A stretch of 64,000 nucleotides of DNA, from assembly GCA_018993265.1 (NCBI GenBank), contig JAGKSW010000113.1, positions 1 to 64,000 on the forward strand, given 5' to 3'. Below are positions 34,987-44,540 of this stretch, piece by piece. Every line of letters starts with the position of its first letter. Positions within the stretch are counted from its first letter, which is position 1. Origin of the DNA: Nostoc sp. TH1S01. Its GTDB lineage: Bacteria; Cyanobacteriota; Cyanobacteriia; Cyanobacteriales; Nostocaceae. The translations under genes and the position numbers were made by a program. The notes under the pieces were generated by a model. That model ran no database searches, was not told where the DNA came from, and worked only from the letters and a program-made list of their open reading frames with translations.

Positions 34987-37900
34987 TTAATTAACTTTGA
35001 ACTTACTGGCAGTTGTTAATAGTTCTTGCGCCATCCCTAATAAATCTTGGAAAATAGCCGCAATTTCTTGAGATTCGCCGAAGGTTTTGTTAGCAATTTC
35101 TGCAACATCCTGCATTGAGTGAGTGACGGTTTCAGATTGACCCATTTGTGTTTGAGTAGCTGCGGTAATTTGTTGAATTAATTGGCTAATTTCAGCGGTT
35201 GCGGAAACAATAGCGTTCAAGTTTTGACGGGTTTCGCTAACCAAATTTGTACCTTCAACAACTTGTTGAATACCTGTTTCCATTGCTACTGCAACTTCGC
35301 CAGTTTCTGCTTGAATTTCTTGCACTAATTTTTCAATTTCAATTGTTGCGGCTGCTGATTGACGAGATAAAGAACGCACTTCATCGGCTACAACTGCAAA
35401 ACCTTTGCCATACTCACCAGCGCGGGTAGCTTCAATAGCTGCATTCAGTGCTAAAACGTTGGTTTGGGTAGCAAAATTACTAATCAAATTGACTACTTTT
35501 GAGATTTTTTGCGAAGATTCGCTGAGGCGTTTAATCTTCTTACTAGTTTGGGCAACAGTATCTCGAATTGCTTCAATAGCTTTAACAGTCAAGTTCATGG
35601 CAGTATCACCAGATACTACTGTTTGATTAGCTTTTTGTACAGCCACTTGTACCAATTCTGCGTTAGCTACCACAGCTTGCGTCGAGTCTAGCATTTGTTG
35701 AATATCGTCCAAAGCAGAGGTAATGTCTTCAGACTGTTGCTGTGCTAAATTGTTCAGTCCCGCGAGAGAAGCATTGCTAGTAGCCGAAGTCTGCACCACT
35801 TGTTGCGCTGCTGCTTGCACTTGAATAACGATTTGCCGGAGGGCTTGCAGAGTATTATTGTAGGCATCAGCAATTGTGCCTAATTCATCTTCTGTAATGG
35901 GCGCACGTACTGTTAAATCCCCATCTAAAGCAGGTCTAACTACTGTTAAGAGTTGAATAGAACGTTGTTGCAGTAGTTCTTTAGCGGCTTTTTCTCTTCC
36001 AGCAGCTTCTGCTAGTTGTGCTGACTGCGTTTTTAGTTGTTGCAAATATTCAGTTTGTTGTAATGCTAGTCCTAATTGATCCCCGATTCTGGCTAACAAG
36101 CTAACTTGTGATTCTTCCCAATTACGAGTGCCAGAATTTTGATAAGCTGCTAATAAACCCCACAATTGGTCACCAAAAAAGATAGGAACAATTATATAAG
36201 CTTTGGCTTCAAATTCTTCTAAAATTTCGAGGTGGCAAGGAGAATGGCCTGCTTGATAAATGTCATTTACAACAAAGCTTTCACCTTTGGCGTAGCGTCC
36301 TCCTTGAGTTTCTTGGAGGTGAGTATCTTCCCAAACTCTCTTCATATCTAGGCTTACAAGTTTGACCCAATTATTGCCAACTGACTCAGCAATAAACTCA
36401 CCACCCCAGTTAGGATTGAAGCGATACACAGCCAGGCGATCGCATCGTAATAATTGCCGTACTTCTTGAGTCGTAATTTTGAAGATTTCATCGGCCTCTA
36501 AACATTGTCTAATGCGGTTAACTATCTTTGTAAAAGCTTTTTCTTGTTCCGCTATTTGAGTTAATTTTTCTGACTTAACTCGCACTTGTTCTAGATAATC
36601 TACTTGGGATTTAGCTATGCTAAATTGCATAGCTATCTGATTTAAAAAGCTAACTTCCCAGGTTTGCCATTCACGAGGACTAGAGTTTTGATAAGCTGCC
36701 AATAATCCCCATAATTGTTCACCAAAAAAGATAGGAACAATTATATAAGCTTTAGCTTCAAATTGCTCTAAAACGTCAAGATGGCATTGAGCATGGCCTA
36801 CTTGGTAGATATCATTAGCAACAAAGCTTTCCCCTTTAGCATATCGACCTCCCTCGGTTTCCATTAAGTAGCTATCTTCCCAAACTGTTTTGATATCTAT
36901 GCCGACAAGTTTTACCCAACCATGACCAACTGATTCAGCGACAAATTCACCACCCCAGTTAGGATTAAAACGATAAACAGCAACGCGATCGCATCTTAAT
37001 GATTGTCTAACTTCTTGGGTAGTGGTTTTAAAAATACTTTCTACATCTTGGGATTGACGGATGCGGTTGACTACCTTGGTTAAGGCTTTTTCTTGTTCCG
37101 CCATCTGGACTAATTGTTGAGATTGTACTTGCATTTGTTCGAGATACTCTGCATGAGCGATCGCTACACCAAATTGCAAGCCAATTTGCTCTAAAAAGTT
37201 AACTTCCCACTCCTGCCAATTGCGAGTTCCAGAATTTTGATAAGCTGCTAACAAACCCCACAGTTTTTCCCCAGCAAATACCGGCACTATCATATAAGCT
37301 TTGATTTCAAATTGCTCCAAAATCTCGATATGGCAATGAAAATGGCCAGCTTGATAAATATCATTGGCCACAAAGCTTTCATGATAGCGATAACGTCCAC
37401 CTTGGGTTTCTTGTAAATGACTATCTGCCCAAATAGTTTGAATACCTGGCCCTACTAATTTTACCCAACCATGACCCACTGCTTCGGCAACAAATTCACC
37501 ACTCCAATCAGAATTAAACCGATATACAGCAACGCGATCGCAGCGGAATAATTGCCGGATTTCTTGAGTGGTTGTTTGGAAAATATTGTTAATATCAGAG
37601 ACTCGAACAATCTTCTCAATGACTTTCGCTACAGCTTTTTTGGATTGGGATCTTAGTTCTATTTCTCGCTGAAAATCAAAGCTTTGTAATTTATAAGCTA
37701 ACTCTGTAGTTACTTGATTCAGAAAAGTAATTTCTGCTTCTTGCCATTGTCTGGTGTAGTAACAAGCATTAACTGCCAGTAATCCCCATACTTTACCATC
37801 AACTACAATTGGTAAACTTAAACTTGCTTTAATTTGATATTTATCTAGTAATTGTTTTTGATAAGGTGTAACTTGAATTTGTTCAGTATCATCAATCGCT

Positions 37901-38307
37901 ACAGATTCTAAATAATCTTGATTGTTATACAAACCAAATAACATTCCGGGGAGAGTTTCACCTAAAATAGGTGTCCAACCCAGTGTTCTTGATTCCGCCA
38001 AGACATTACCGGTATCTATGGAAGTAAATTGATAAATTAAGACGCGATCGCAATTAATTTTTTCTCTAACTTGTGTTACAGTAACTTTAAGTAAGTTATC
38101 TATATCTTTAGCTTGACGCATAACAGTTGTGATGGCTTGTAACTGCTGCCGCCACATTTTAAATTCTTGAGCAATTGTATTGACTGTAGCTAATTCATGA
38201 TTAGCAGCATTTATAGTTACCTCGTCAACAGATTGATTTTCTATTCCTTTTACTTCAGTGATAATTTTGTCATGTCCTTCTCTACTATTGTGATATGCAA
38301 TTGCCAT
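34987..38307 (-). CDS. pixJ: phototaxis photoreceptor/MCP PixJ with four GAF domains, three cyanobacteriochrome-like
   Basis: A 1106-residue methyl-accepting protein. GAF1 (about 55-205) lacks a bilin Cys. GAF2 (about 235-390), GAF3 (410-570) and GAF4 (590-750) each carry the chromophore motif: GHFHCHIEIL, GHAQCHLDVL and GHSPCHLEIL. They also share the VWEDTHLQETQGGRY-type tongue and CDRVAVYRF start, and lack a DXCF motif. This pattern fits red/green cyanobacteriochromes such as AnPixJ. A HAMP-like segment (about 790-840, DLTVRAPITEDELGTIADAY) and a methyl-accepting domain follow, with the hairpin tip NLISNFATQTNVLALNAAIE. No membrane helix is evident, so the receptor may be cytoplasmic. The tandem GAF2-4 domains are near duplicates. 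It sits between pixI and pixL. Confidence 0.92.
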   Translation of the reverse strand: MAIAYHNSREGHDKIITEVKGIENQSVDEVTINAANHELATVNTIAQEFKMWRQQLQAITTVMRQAKDIDNLLKVTVTQVREKINCDRVLIYQFTSIDTGNVLAESRTLGWTPILGETLPGMLFGLYNNQDYLESVAIDDTEQIQVTPYQKQLLDKYQIKASLSLPIVVDGKVWGLLAVNACYYTRQWQEAEITFLNQVTTELAYKLQSFDFQREIELRSQSKKAVAKVIEKIVRVSDINNIFQTTTQEIRQLFRCDRVAVYRFNSDWSGEFVAEAVGHGWVKLVGPGIQTIWADSHLQETQGGRYRYHESFVANDIYQAGHFHCHIEILEQFEIKAYMIVPVFAGEKLWGLLAAYQNSGTRNWQEWEVNFLEQIGLQFGVAIAHAEYLEQMQVQSQQLVQMAEQEKALTKVVNRIRQSQDVESIFKTTTQEVRQSLRCDRVAVYRFNPNWGGEFVAESVGHGWVKLVGIDIKTVWEDSYLMETEGGRYAKGESFVANDIYQVGHAQCHLDVLEQFEAKAYIIVPIFFGEQLWGLLAAYQNSSPREWQTWEVSFLNQIAMQFSIAKSQVDYLEQVRVKSEKLTQIAEQEKAFTKIVNRIRQCLEADEIFKITTQEVRQLLRCDRLAVYRFNPNWGGEFIAESVGNNWVKLVSLDMKRVWEDTHLQETQGGRYAKGESFVVNDIYQAGHSPCHLEILEEFEAKAYIIVPIFFGDQLWGLLAAYQNSGTRNWEESQVSLLARIGDQLGLALQQTEYLQQLKTQSAQLAEAAGREKAAKELLQQRSIQLLTVVRPALDGDLTVRAPITEDELGTIADAYNNTLQALRQIVIQVQAAAQQVVQTSATSNASLAGLNNLAQQQSEDITSALDDIQQMLDSTQAVVANAELVQVAVQKANQTVVSGDTAMNLTVKAIEAIRDTVAQTSKKIKRLSESSQKISKVVNLISNFATQTNVLALNAAIEATRAGEYGKGFAVVADEVRSLSRQSAAATIEIEKLVQEIQAETGEVAVAMETGIQQVVEGTNLVSETRQNLNAIVSATAEISQLIQQITAATQTQMGQSETVTHSMQDVAEIANKTFGESQEIAAIFQDLLGMAQELLTTASKFKVN

Positions 38308-38382
38308 TTCAAAATACCTCGCTTTTATGGTTTAATAATTGGATAATTGGTATTACTTGCAATAAATAATCAAATATTGAGT

Positions 38383-38856
38383 TTAATTCTGATTCATCCA
38401 CATAGGTGATTTCACAATCGCTGCTGCATCTAGGTTAAACACCATTTCTTCCAGAGCGTTGATAAAGTAACCTTGGAGAAAAGCCGCAACTTTAGGTGAA
38501 AAAAAATCGGCAGAAGGTAACTTAATTTGTTCAGGCTCTAGCCACTCAATATCCATTAAACTCCGTACTAATAATCCAAGATTTTTTCCATCAACTTCTA
38601 AGATGACCGCCATCATTTTAGAAAGAAAATTGGCTCCAGGCAAAATAGATGGATAACCTAGCATCTCCTCTAAATCAACTAACCAAAGCATTTCACCCCG
38701 CCAGTTATATATACCTAAAACATAACTAGGCATTTGAGGTACACCACATATATCTACTAATGAAACTTGTAAAACTTCGGTAATATGTTGCAAAGAGATG
38801 ACTGCTTTATCGTTGCTGCCTAAAGTAAATCCTAAAAATTTTTGCTGGGTTTCCAA
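38383..38856 (-). CDS. pixI: CheW-like adaptor PixI
   Basis: A 157-residue CheW-domain protein that should couple the receptor PixJ to the kinase PixL. Signatures: FLGFTLGSNDKAVISLQHIT, EVLQVSLVDICGVPQMPSYV and the strongly conserved LGIYNWRGEMLWLVDLEEML (equivalent of the GxxxxRGxxxxxxDL motif), then LLVRSLMDIEWLEPEQI. It is 75 bp upstream of pixJ and 89 bp downstream of pixH, consistent with one operon. Confidence 0.9.
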   Translation of the reverse strand: METQQKFLGFTLGSNDKAVISLQHITEVLQVSLVDICGVPQMPSYVLGIYNWRGEMLWLVDLEEMLGYPSILPGANFLSKMMAVILEVDGKNLGLLVRSLMDIEWLEPEQIKLPSADFFSPKVAAFLQGYFINALEEMVFNLDAAAIVKSPMWMNQN

Positions 38857-38945
38857 AGCTCATTAATCCTTTATTATTCATTTTTTATTTATTCAGCTTG
38901 TTAAATAAGCAATTCAAATAATTTGAATTACATATTTAAACAAGT

Positions 38946-39308
38946 TTATGGCAGTAATTGCTTCAGTATTTTCACCAATTCATCTTTATCAATTGGCTTG
39001 GATAAATAAGCTTCTGCTCCTAACATATTGCCCCACATTTTATCCACATCGCTATTTTTAGTAGAACAAAAAACTACAGGTATTTTGCTAGTTTCCGGAT
39101 TAGTTTTGAGTTCTCGACAAATTTCAAATCCACTTTTTCCCGGCAAAATAACATCAAGAAATATTACGTCTGGTTTATTTCTTTGTATTTTACCTTGAGC
39201 CTCTTCACTACTGGTTGCACTAATTACGGAATAACCAGCTTGTTGCAAGTAACGACTGAGTACTTCCATATCAGTCAATCCATCTTCTACAACTAAAACA
39301 GTATTCAT
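38946..39308 (-). CDS. pixH: CheY-like response regulator PixH
   Basis: A single-domain receiver of about 120 residues. It has the acidic pair in VLVVEDGLTDMEVLSRYLQQ (Glu-Asp), phospho-Asp in PDVIFLDVILPGKSGFEICR, the conserved Thr/Ser region VVFCSTKNSD and the Lys in AYLSKPIDKDELV. The start MNTVLVVEDG (39308) leads straight into the first strand; the frame extends 21 codons upstream without a ribosome binding site or similarity to receivers. It is the second gene of the pix operon and in Synechocystis would antagonise or adapt output through PixG and PixL. Confidence 0.88.
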   Translation of the reverse strand: MNTVLVVEDGLTDMEVLSRYLQQAGYSVISATSSEEAQGKIQRNKPDVIFLDVILPGKSGFEICRELKTNPETSKIPVVFCSTKNSDVDKMWGNMLGAEAYLSKPIDKDELVKILKQLLP

Positions 39309-39634
39309 ACAAATGAGATTCCCTGTTAAATTCACAGATAAATAGAGAAAAAAATCCAAGTATCCATGCACAGATGAATACGAGTTTTTACTTGATTCAA
39401 TTTTGATTGATTATTTTTGTAAATGTTATAGAAAAAACACTTACTTTTAACATTTTTTGGAAAAAATCTGTTATAAAAATTTTCCACTTTCTCAAATATA
39501 GAGAAAGTGACAACCTGAAAACCAGTTACCTTTGTTTACTAAAACATCTAGAATAACCTGGATAAATATTTATTAATATCTGGTTTTACTAGTGGCTAGC
39601 AATTTTTATCAAAGTAATAATCTGTAATTGATAA

Positions 39635-40858
39635 CTAATGTCCTAAAGATATCTCTAAACTAGATGTACTCTGAGTTTTGGATGGTGTGACTTTCGAGGA
39701 TGTCTGGACTGGCAGATATTTGCGGATCACACTCATGACTTTATCCGCAGCTACAGGTTTAGTTAAAAAATCTGTAGAACCAACAACTTTAGCGCGGACT
39801 CTATCTAATAAACCATCGTTGCCCGTTAAGATAATCACAGGTGTATTCGCAAAAGCAGATACGCGTCGCAACTGAGTACAGATTTCGTAACCACTAGCGA
39901 CTGGCATAATTAAATCTAAAAAAATCAAATCTGGTTTATGTTGAATTAATGTCGGGAGTGCTTGTACTGGGTCTTGAATTTTAATAAATCTTAAGCCATG
40001 AGCAGTAATAATTTCCTCTAGGATTTTACAAACTTGAGGGCTATCATCTACACAGGCTACCAATGGAATATAAGATTTTTTTGCTGGCGTGGCAGTAGAG
40101 TGATTATTAGCTTCAGTATGTAAAAAAGGTAAGTCTGGTACTTCTATTAATTCAATAATGCCTTTGAGAATGTAGGGAAGCAATGAACGAGTTACAGGTA
40201 AAACATTCTGCTTCATTTTTGCGGCTAAATCTCGCAGTGTCTGTTTACCATTCATCAAACTGACAAAGTTGTTGTAGACAGATGGACTCACCTGTTGCTG
40301 GAGTTGTTCTGCTCTCCGCAGAATTGGCGCTAAGTCGGGAGAAAAATTTGCCAAGCCAGCTTCTGACCAACTTTTCCACGAGTCTTGCATCTGTTTGACA
40401 GATAAATCTGCACTCGTGAAACTCATGGGAGTTTCTAAAATGGTATCTTGATTGCGATCGCAACTGAAAACAACAAACTCTGTGTGCTGGGCTAGGTCAA
40501 ATAACAATTCAGTAATTGTACTTTCGACAATAGCTTGAATTTGTTCTCTGTTAATTTTCTGTCTTTTGTATAAAATTTCTAACAGGCGATAATCCCAGTA
40601 ATCAACTGCGAAATCTTGCTGACGAAACTGAATTTTATCTACATCAATTTGCGGACAATATTGTGCCATATATCTACGCCAGCGGCGAAAAGGATGAGTC
40701 CCTCCTGTTGCCCAAACTATTCGCCCTAACCGATAATAAAAAGACCAGTTTTGTCCTTTAGCACTTTTAATATTTAGCTGGCCATTGTATTGTAGCTGAG
40801 TGCAATTCCTAAATTCATGAATGATGTTATTTGATACCATTAGTTCCGGGTGGGTCAT
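39635..40858 (-). CDS. pixG: PatA-type response regulator PixG
   Basis: About 407 residues. The N-terminal PATAN/DUF4388-type domain begins IIHEFRNCTQLQYNGQLNIK, then SAKGQNWSFYYRLGRIVWAT and GGTHPFRRWRRYMAQYCPQI. A helical middle follows (about 170-260), then a C-terminal receiver (about 275-390) with VACVDDSPQVCKILEEI, phospho-Asp in DLIFLDLIMPVASGYEICTQ and STDFLTKPVAADK. The architecture matches PixG, which drives the type IV pilus machinery in phototaxis, and is related to PatA. Three Met codons (40909, 40858, 40840) could start it; none has a clear ribosome binding site. It is the first gene of the pix operon. Confidence 0.88.
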   Translation of the reverse strand: MTHPELMVSNNIIHEFRNCTQLQYNGQLNIKSAKGQNWSFYYRLGRIVWATGGTHPFRRWRRYMAQYCPQIDVDKIQFRQQDFAVDYWDYRLLEILYKRQKINREQIQAIVESTITELLFDLAQHTEFVVFSCDRNQDTILETPMSFTSADLSVKQMQDSWKSWSEAGLANFSPDLAPILRRAEQLQQQVSPSVYNNFVSLMNGKQTLRDLAAKMKQNVLPVTRSLLPYILKGIIELIEVPDLPFLHTEANNHSTATPAKKSYIPLVACVDDSPQVCKILEEIITAHGLRFIKIQDPVQALPTLIQHKPDLIFLDLIMPVASGYEICTQLRRVSAFANTPVIILTGNDGLLDRVRAKVVGSTDFLTKPVAADKVMSVIRKYLPVQTSSKVTPSKTQSTSSLEISLGH

Positions 40859-41461
40859 ACTTTTTTCATATGATGCACAAGTCAGCTTGCCAAAACCCAG
40901 ATTAGCCATATAGTTATTGGCAAGAATGTAGAAGCTTGCAAAATAGACTTGCAACCTTCTGTTTTATATGGCTGTTTTATGGGTATTGATATATAGCCTT
41001 CCTTCAGCAAGATTGAACAGAGCCAGAAAGATGTTCAAAGAAAACCACATTAGTACCAAATCTATCTAATACACAATTTTTATTAGTCGTTATCCAACTA
41101 ATATAAGTTGTTATTTATACAAGGAAATTGCTATATTTCAACACTTAAATTTCATTAATATTATCTTAAACAAGTTTTATTGGAGAAATAACCGTGTAAA
41201 TCCTGATTTTAATAATCTTACGTAATATATATCTTCTTAAGATTATGCTTTTATTTATCGACCGTTGTAAAAAAATACATATTACTTTTCTTAATAAAAT
41301 TATTTGATACTTATTTTTTAACTTGAATATATCAGTTTATTTACTCATAAAAGCAGTTAAGTTTAATATCCAAACGAATTATTTGCAAAAAGCGTATTTA
41401 TACATATATATGTGTATTAAAGTTTGAGTTTAATACTCCAACAGCTTAGTTGTCGAAAAAG
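40859..41461. other. AT-rich region upstream of pixG
   Basis: About 600 bp, very AT-rich, between the pix operon and the gene ending at 41534. No ORF or RNA gene is supported. It should hold the pix promoter. Confidence 0.4.
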
Positions 41462-41510
41462 CTGTCTCTCCTCTCGATAGCAGCAACTAACATTTAGTTG
41501 GGAGAGACAG
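41462..41510 (-). terminator. long hairpin downstream of the 41534 gene
   Basis: CTGTCTCTCC (41462-41471) pairs perfectly with GGAGAGACAG (41501-41510); inside, CAACTAA (41484-41490) pairs with TTAGTTG (41494-41500). On the minus strand it follows the stop of the gene at 41534 by 24 bp, which fits a terminator, although its size also suits a palindromic repeat. Confidence 0.6.
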
Positions 41511-41533
41511 TTAAATTTAGCCCCAACTATCAC

Positions 41534-43822
41534 TTAATCTTGAAATACCATGATATTACCAGAGTAACAAGCAACCCAAACTTCTCTCGTTTGGGGGTCA
41601 TAAGTAATGCCAATGGGGTTAGCACCGACATTAACTGTTTGTATAACCTTCAGATCATTAGTCCGAATTTTACTAATTGTATTGTCGCCGTAGTTAACAA
41701 CATAAAGTCTTTGCCCATCATCAGATAAAACCATACTACGTGGCGCATTACCTGTAGAAACTTTATCTATTAACTTACCTTGGGGCAATTTAATTTTGGC
41801 AATTTTGCCTTCCCCATTTAAGGAAGTATAGAGATATTTACCGTTTGGATCTATATTTAAATGTCGTGGTGCATTACCAATATTTTTTAGCCATTGGACT
41901 GAAAAGTTATTCAGATCAACTTTAGCAATATCATAAGAACCCATAACAGCAACATAAGCTTTATTTGCTGCTTCATCAATTGCTATACCACGCGGATAAG
42001 GGCCAAGGGGAATTCTTTTGATTTCCTTATTTTTGATCGTATCGACAACACTTAAATCCCAAGAACACCAATTACTAACTAGTACCAATCTTTCATCATT
42101 AGATGTAGCAACAAATTTTGGTACTGACCCAACTTGCACAACATGGTCAATTTCTAAAGAGTCAGTGTTAATGCGATACAAAAAACTCTTGTCAGTTTTT
42201 TGAGAGGGGTTACATTTATCGCTTCCAGGATTGTTAAATCCTGGGCCATACATTTGGTAGTTAGAAATCCAGGCATACTTACCATCAGAGGAAAAACTAG
42301 CTTCCACGGGTGCGCCTTGATAATTACCTTTAAATTTAGAGTAACCAAATTTCGATAAATCAACCTTATCGGGAATGACTTTGACTAATTTATGCTCTCG
42401 GTTGTACACAGTTATTGTGTGGTTGTACATCATATTTTGGGCAAAAAATAGCCCATTGCCAGAATGTACGACAGATTTTGGTGAAATCTTCCCAGAAATA
42501 ATTTTTTTAAGTGTCATTTTACTAGAATGATTAGGGGAAGTTTTCTGGATATTATCTTTAGTTTCTAATTGAGACGGTTGATTCTGCAATGGTAAATCTT
42601 CACTAGCTGGTTGAGTGAAATCATATTCTGATGTAGATGCCGTTAATATTTTTTCATTGTTTGGGTTTTCTAATTGTATAGGTTGCTTTGTAACTAGAGA
42701 ATTTGCATTTGTGGGTTGAGTGGGTTCAGTGGCAAATTTAATCGAATTAGTTTTTGGCGCGGGTGGCGTTTGTTCTTTGATGGGCGTTTTGAGTTCTTGA
42801 GATTTATTTGGAATGAGCGAATTTTGACGTGCAGGTTGAGTGCTTGGGGAAGCTGTTTTAACTTTAAATTTGATAACTGCTAATGTTTTCGGCCCAACAA
42901 TCCCATCAGCAATCAGTCCATGCGCTTTTTGGAATTTCAGCACGGCCGCTTCTGTGGCTGCATCAAAAGACCCGGTAATTGCTTGGTCTAAATATCCAGA
43001 TGCTTGCAGTTGTTGCTGAATAGATTTTACCTCGGCACTAATATCACCTCTGCGTAATAGCGAAGTCTGAGGCGATCGCACTTTTGGCGAATTAACTACA
43101 GCAGGTGTGGTAGGCTGAGACGGTGCAGTAGTTACGATCTTTGCACCCGATTCCAGTGCTGTTAACGTTCGACTATCAACAATTCCATTAGCAACCAGTC
43201 CGTGAGCTTGCTGAAATTTGATCACAGCCGCTTCCGTCGCAGCGTTAAAATCTCCGGTAATTGGTTGGTCAAAATATCCCGCCGCTTGTAATTTCCGCTG
43301 AACTGACATCACCTCATAACTCAAATCACCCCTTTGCAAAATTACCTGCGAACTAGGGGTTGGCGATTTTCGTGCAGTAGTTTTAGTTACAGAAGGCTTT
43401 GTTTTTCCAACCTCTGGAGTCGGCGTTTTTAAACCAGACTCTAGTAAAGCTAATGTCTGAGAACCAACAACTCCATCAGCTTTTAATCCATGAGCTTTTT
43501 GAAATTTGATTACAGCCGCCTCTGTCACAGGGCCAAAATATCCAGTTACAGCTTGTTTAAAATATCCCGCTGCTTGCAGTTTTTGTTGTAGTGATGCTAC
43601 TTGTGAATTTTTTTCGCCTTTTTTTAGCGCCTGAGCTGGGTTACTCCAACCCAAAGAACTCAGACCAAAAGCGCAAGAGATAAACAGCATGAATGCTCCA
43701 CGCCGCTCTGGTAGCCAGTTTAGTTTTGGATAGCATAAATCAGAATCAGTAATATTTGCCGATTCTGAATTCACAGAAGTTTCGTAGCTTTCAGCTAAAT
43801 GCAGGTAAGCGAGTGTATCCAT
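41534..43822 (-). CDS. exported protein: three peptidoglycan-binding domains plus YVTN beta-propeller
   Basis: A 762-residue protein. A hydrophobic segment at about 42-62 (GAFMLFISCAFGLSSLGWSN, then PAQA) acts as anchor or late signal sequence. Three PG_binding_1 domains follow (about 68-130, 160-225, 255-320), each with VASLQQKLQAAGYF-like and AAVIKFQKAHGLKADGVVG-like motifs. A Pro/Thr/Gln-rich linker runs to about 440. The C-terminal 300 residues form a beta-propeller of YncE/YVTN type with units such as LVLVSNWCSWDLSVVDT, AYVAVMGSYDIAKVDL, LYVVNYGDNTISKI and VWVACYSGNIMVFQD. It is predicted to bind the cell wall and present a propeller for protein or ligand binding; the partner is unknown. 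Confidence 0.82.
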   Translation of the reverse strand: MDTLAYLHLAESYETSVNSESANITDSDLCYPKLNWLPERRGAFMLFISCAFGLSSLGWSNPAQALKKGEKNSQVASLQQKLQAAGYFKQAVTGYFGPVTEAAVIKFQKAHGLKADGVVGSQTLALLESGLKTPTPEVGKTKPSVTKTTARKSPTPSSQVILQRGDLSYEVMSVQRKLQAAGYFDQPITGDFNAATEAAVIKFQQAHGLVANGIVDSRTLTALESGAKIVTTAPSQPTTPAVVNSPKVRSPQTSLLRRGDISAEVKSIQQQLQASGYLDQAITGSFDAATEAAVLKFQKAHGLIADGIVGPKTLAVIKFKVKTASPSTQPARQNSLIPNKSQELKTPIKEQTPPAPKTNSIKFATEPTQPTNANSLVTKQPIQLENPNNEKILTASTSEYDFTQPASEDLPLQNQPSQLETKDNIQKTSPNHSSKMTLKKIISGKISPKSVVHSGNGLFFAQNMMYNHTITVYNREHKLVKVIPDKVDLSKFGYSKFKGNYQGAPVEASFSSDGKYAWISNYQMYGPGFNNPGSDKCNPSQKTDKSFLYRINTDSLEIDHVVQVGSVPKFVATSNDERLVLVSNWCSWDLSVVDTIKNKEIKRIPLGPYPRGIAIDEAANKAYVAVMGSYDIAKVDLNNFSVQWLKNIGNAPRHLNIDPNGKYLYTSLNGEGKIAKIKLPQGKLIDKVSTGNAPRSMVLSDDGQRLYVVNYGDNTISKIRTNDLKVIQTVNVGANPIGITYDPQTREVWVACYSGNIMVFQD

Positions 43823-44540
43823 AGTTTAGAGAATACTCAAGATTTAGTAACAGTTAAGACATTTTGTTGCCAAAGTGAACGCAGAACTTTCGAGATCATT
43901 AAAAAGCATTAAATTTACTTATAAACAAGTATCCTATAACACTTTTGCTAACTCTGTTAATTCAAACTTACAAAATGATGAAAGTTTGAACAGTGGCTGT
44001 GTGCGTTTACTGCAAAGCCGCTAAACTCTGAGTAACGAGGAGTATGACTATATTTTTACTAAGAACTTAACACTTTATACTGAGAATCGCTATAAAAAGC
44101 ACTATAAATTTTTACACAATTACGGTGCTTGTTAGTGAAGTGACATCTGGGAAATGAAAACTTTGGGGGTTGTAGTTAGCTCTTGACTAGCTACCTGTGC
44201 TGGACTATACCCTAAAACTTGGCTTTTTATAGGAATCTGGTTTGATTTCTGAAAAAATATTAGTATATGTAGTGGCGTGACTGGGCTAAAATGTTGCATT
44301 AAAAACCGATTTCATCCGCGTTTATCCGCGTACCCTTCGGGAAGCCGCTACCGCGTCTACATCTGCGGTTAATTTTTCCAATCTAATGCACTACTTTAGT
44401 CCGGTCATGCCACTAGCTGAGATTGCAGAATCAAGGGTTTGAAACCCGCGCAGGAGGTCACTGAGCTTGTCGAAGTGCGGGTTTTGTTTGTGTACAAGAT
44501 GAACCGCGACTTCAGTTGCTTGGTGCAAGACTTAGTTACT
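43823..44540. repeat. 718-bp intergenic region with dispersed repeats
   Basis: No gene is seen. At 44308-44378 there is a dispersed repeat containing TCATCCGCGTTTATCCGCG and TTCGGGAAGCCGCTACCGCG. At 44443-44530 there is a second family, AACCCGCGCAGGAGG ... GTGCGGGTTTTGTTTGTGTA ... GCGACTTCAGTTGCTTGG, whose relative is at 61965-62030. The left half (43823-44280) is AT-rich and unremarkable. Confidence 0.6.
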
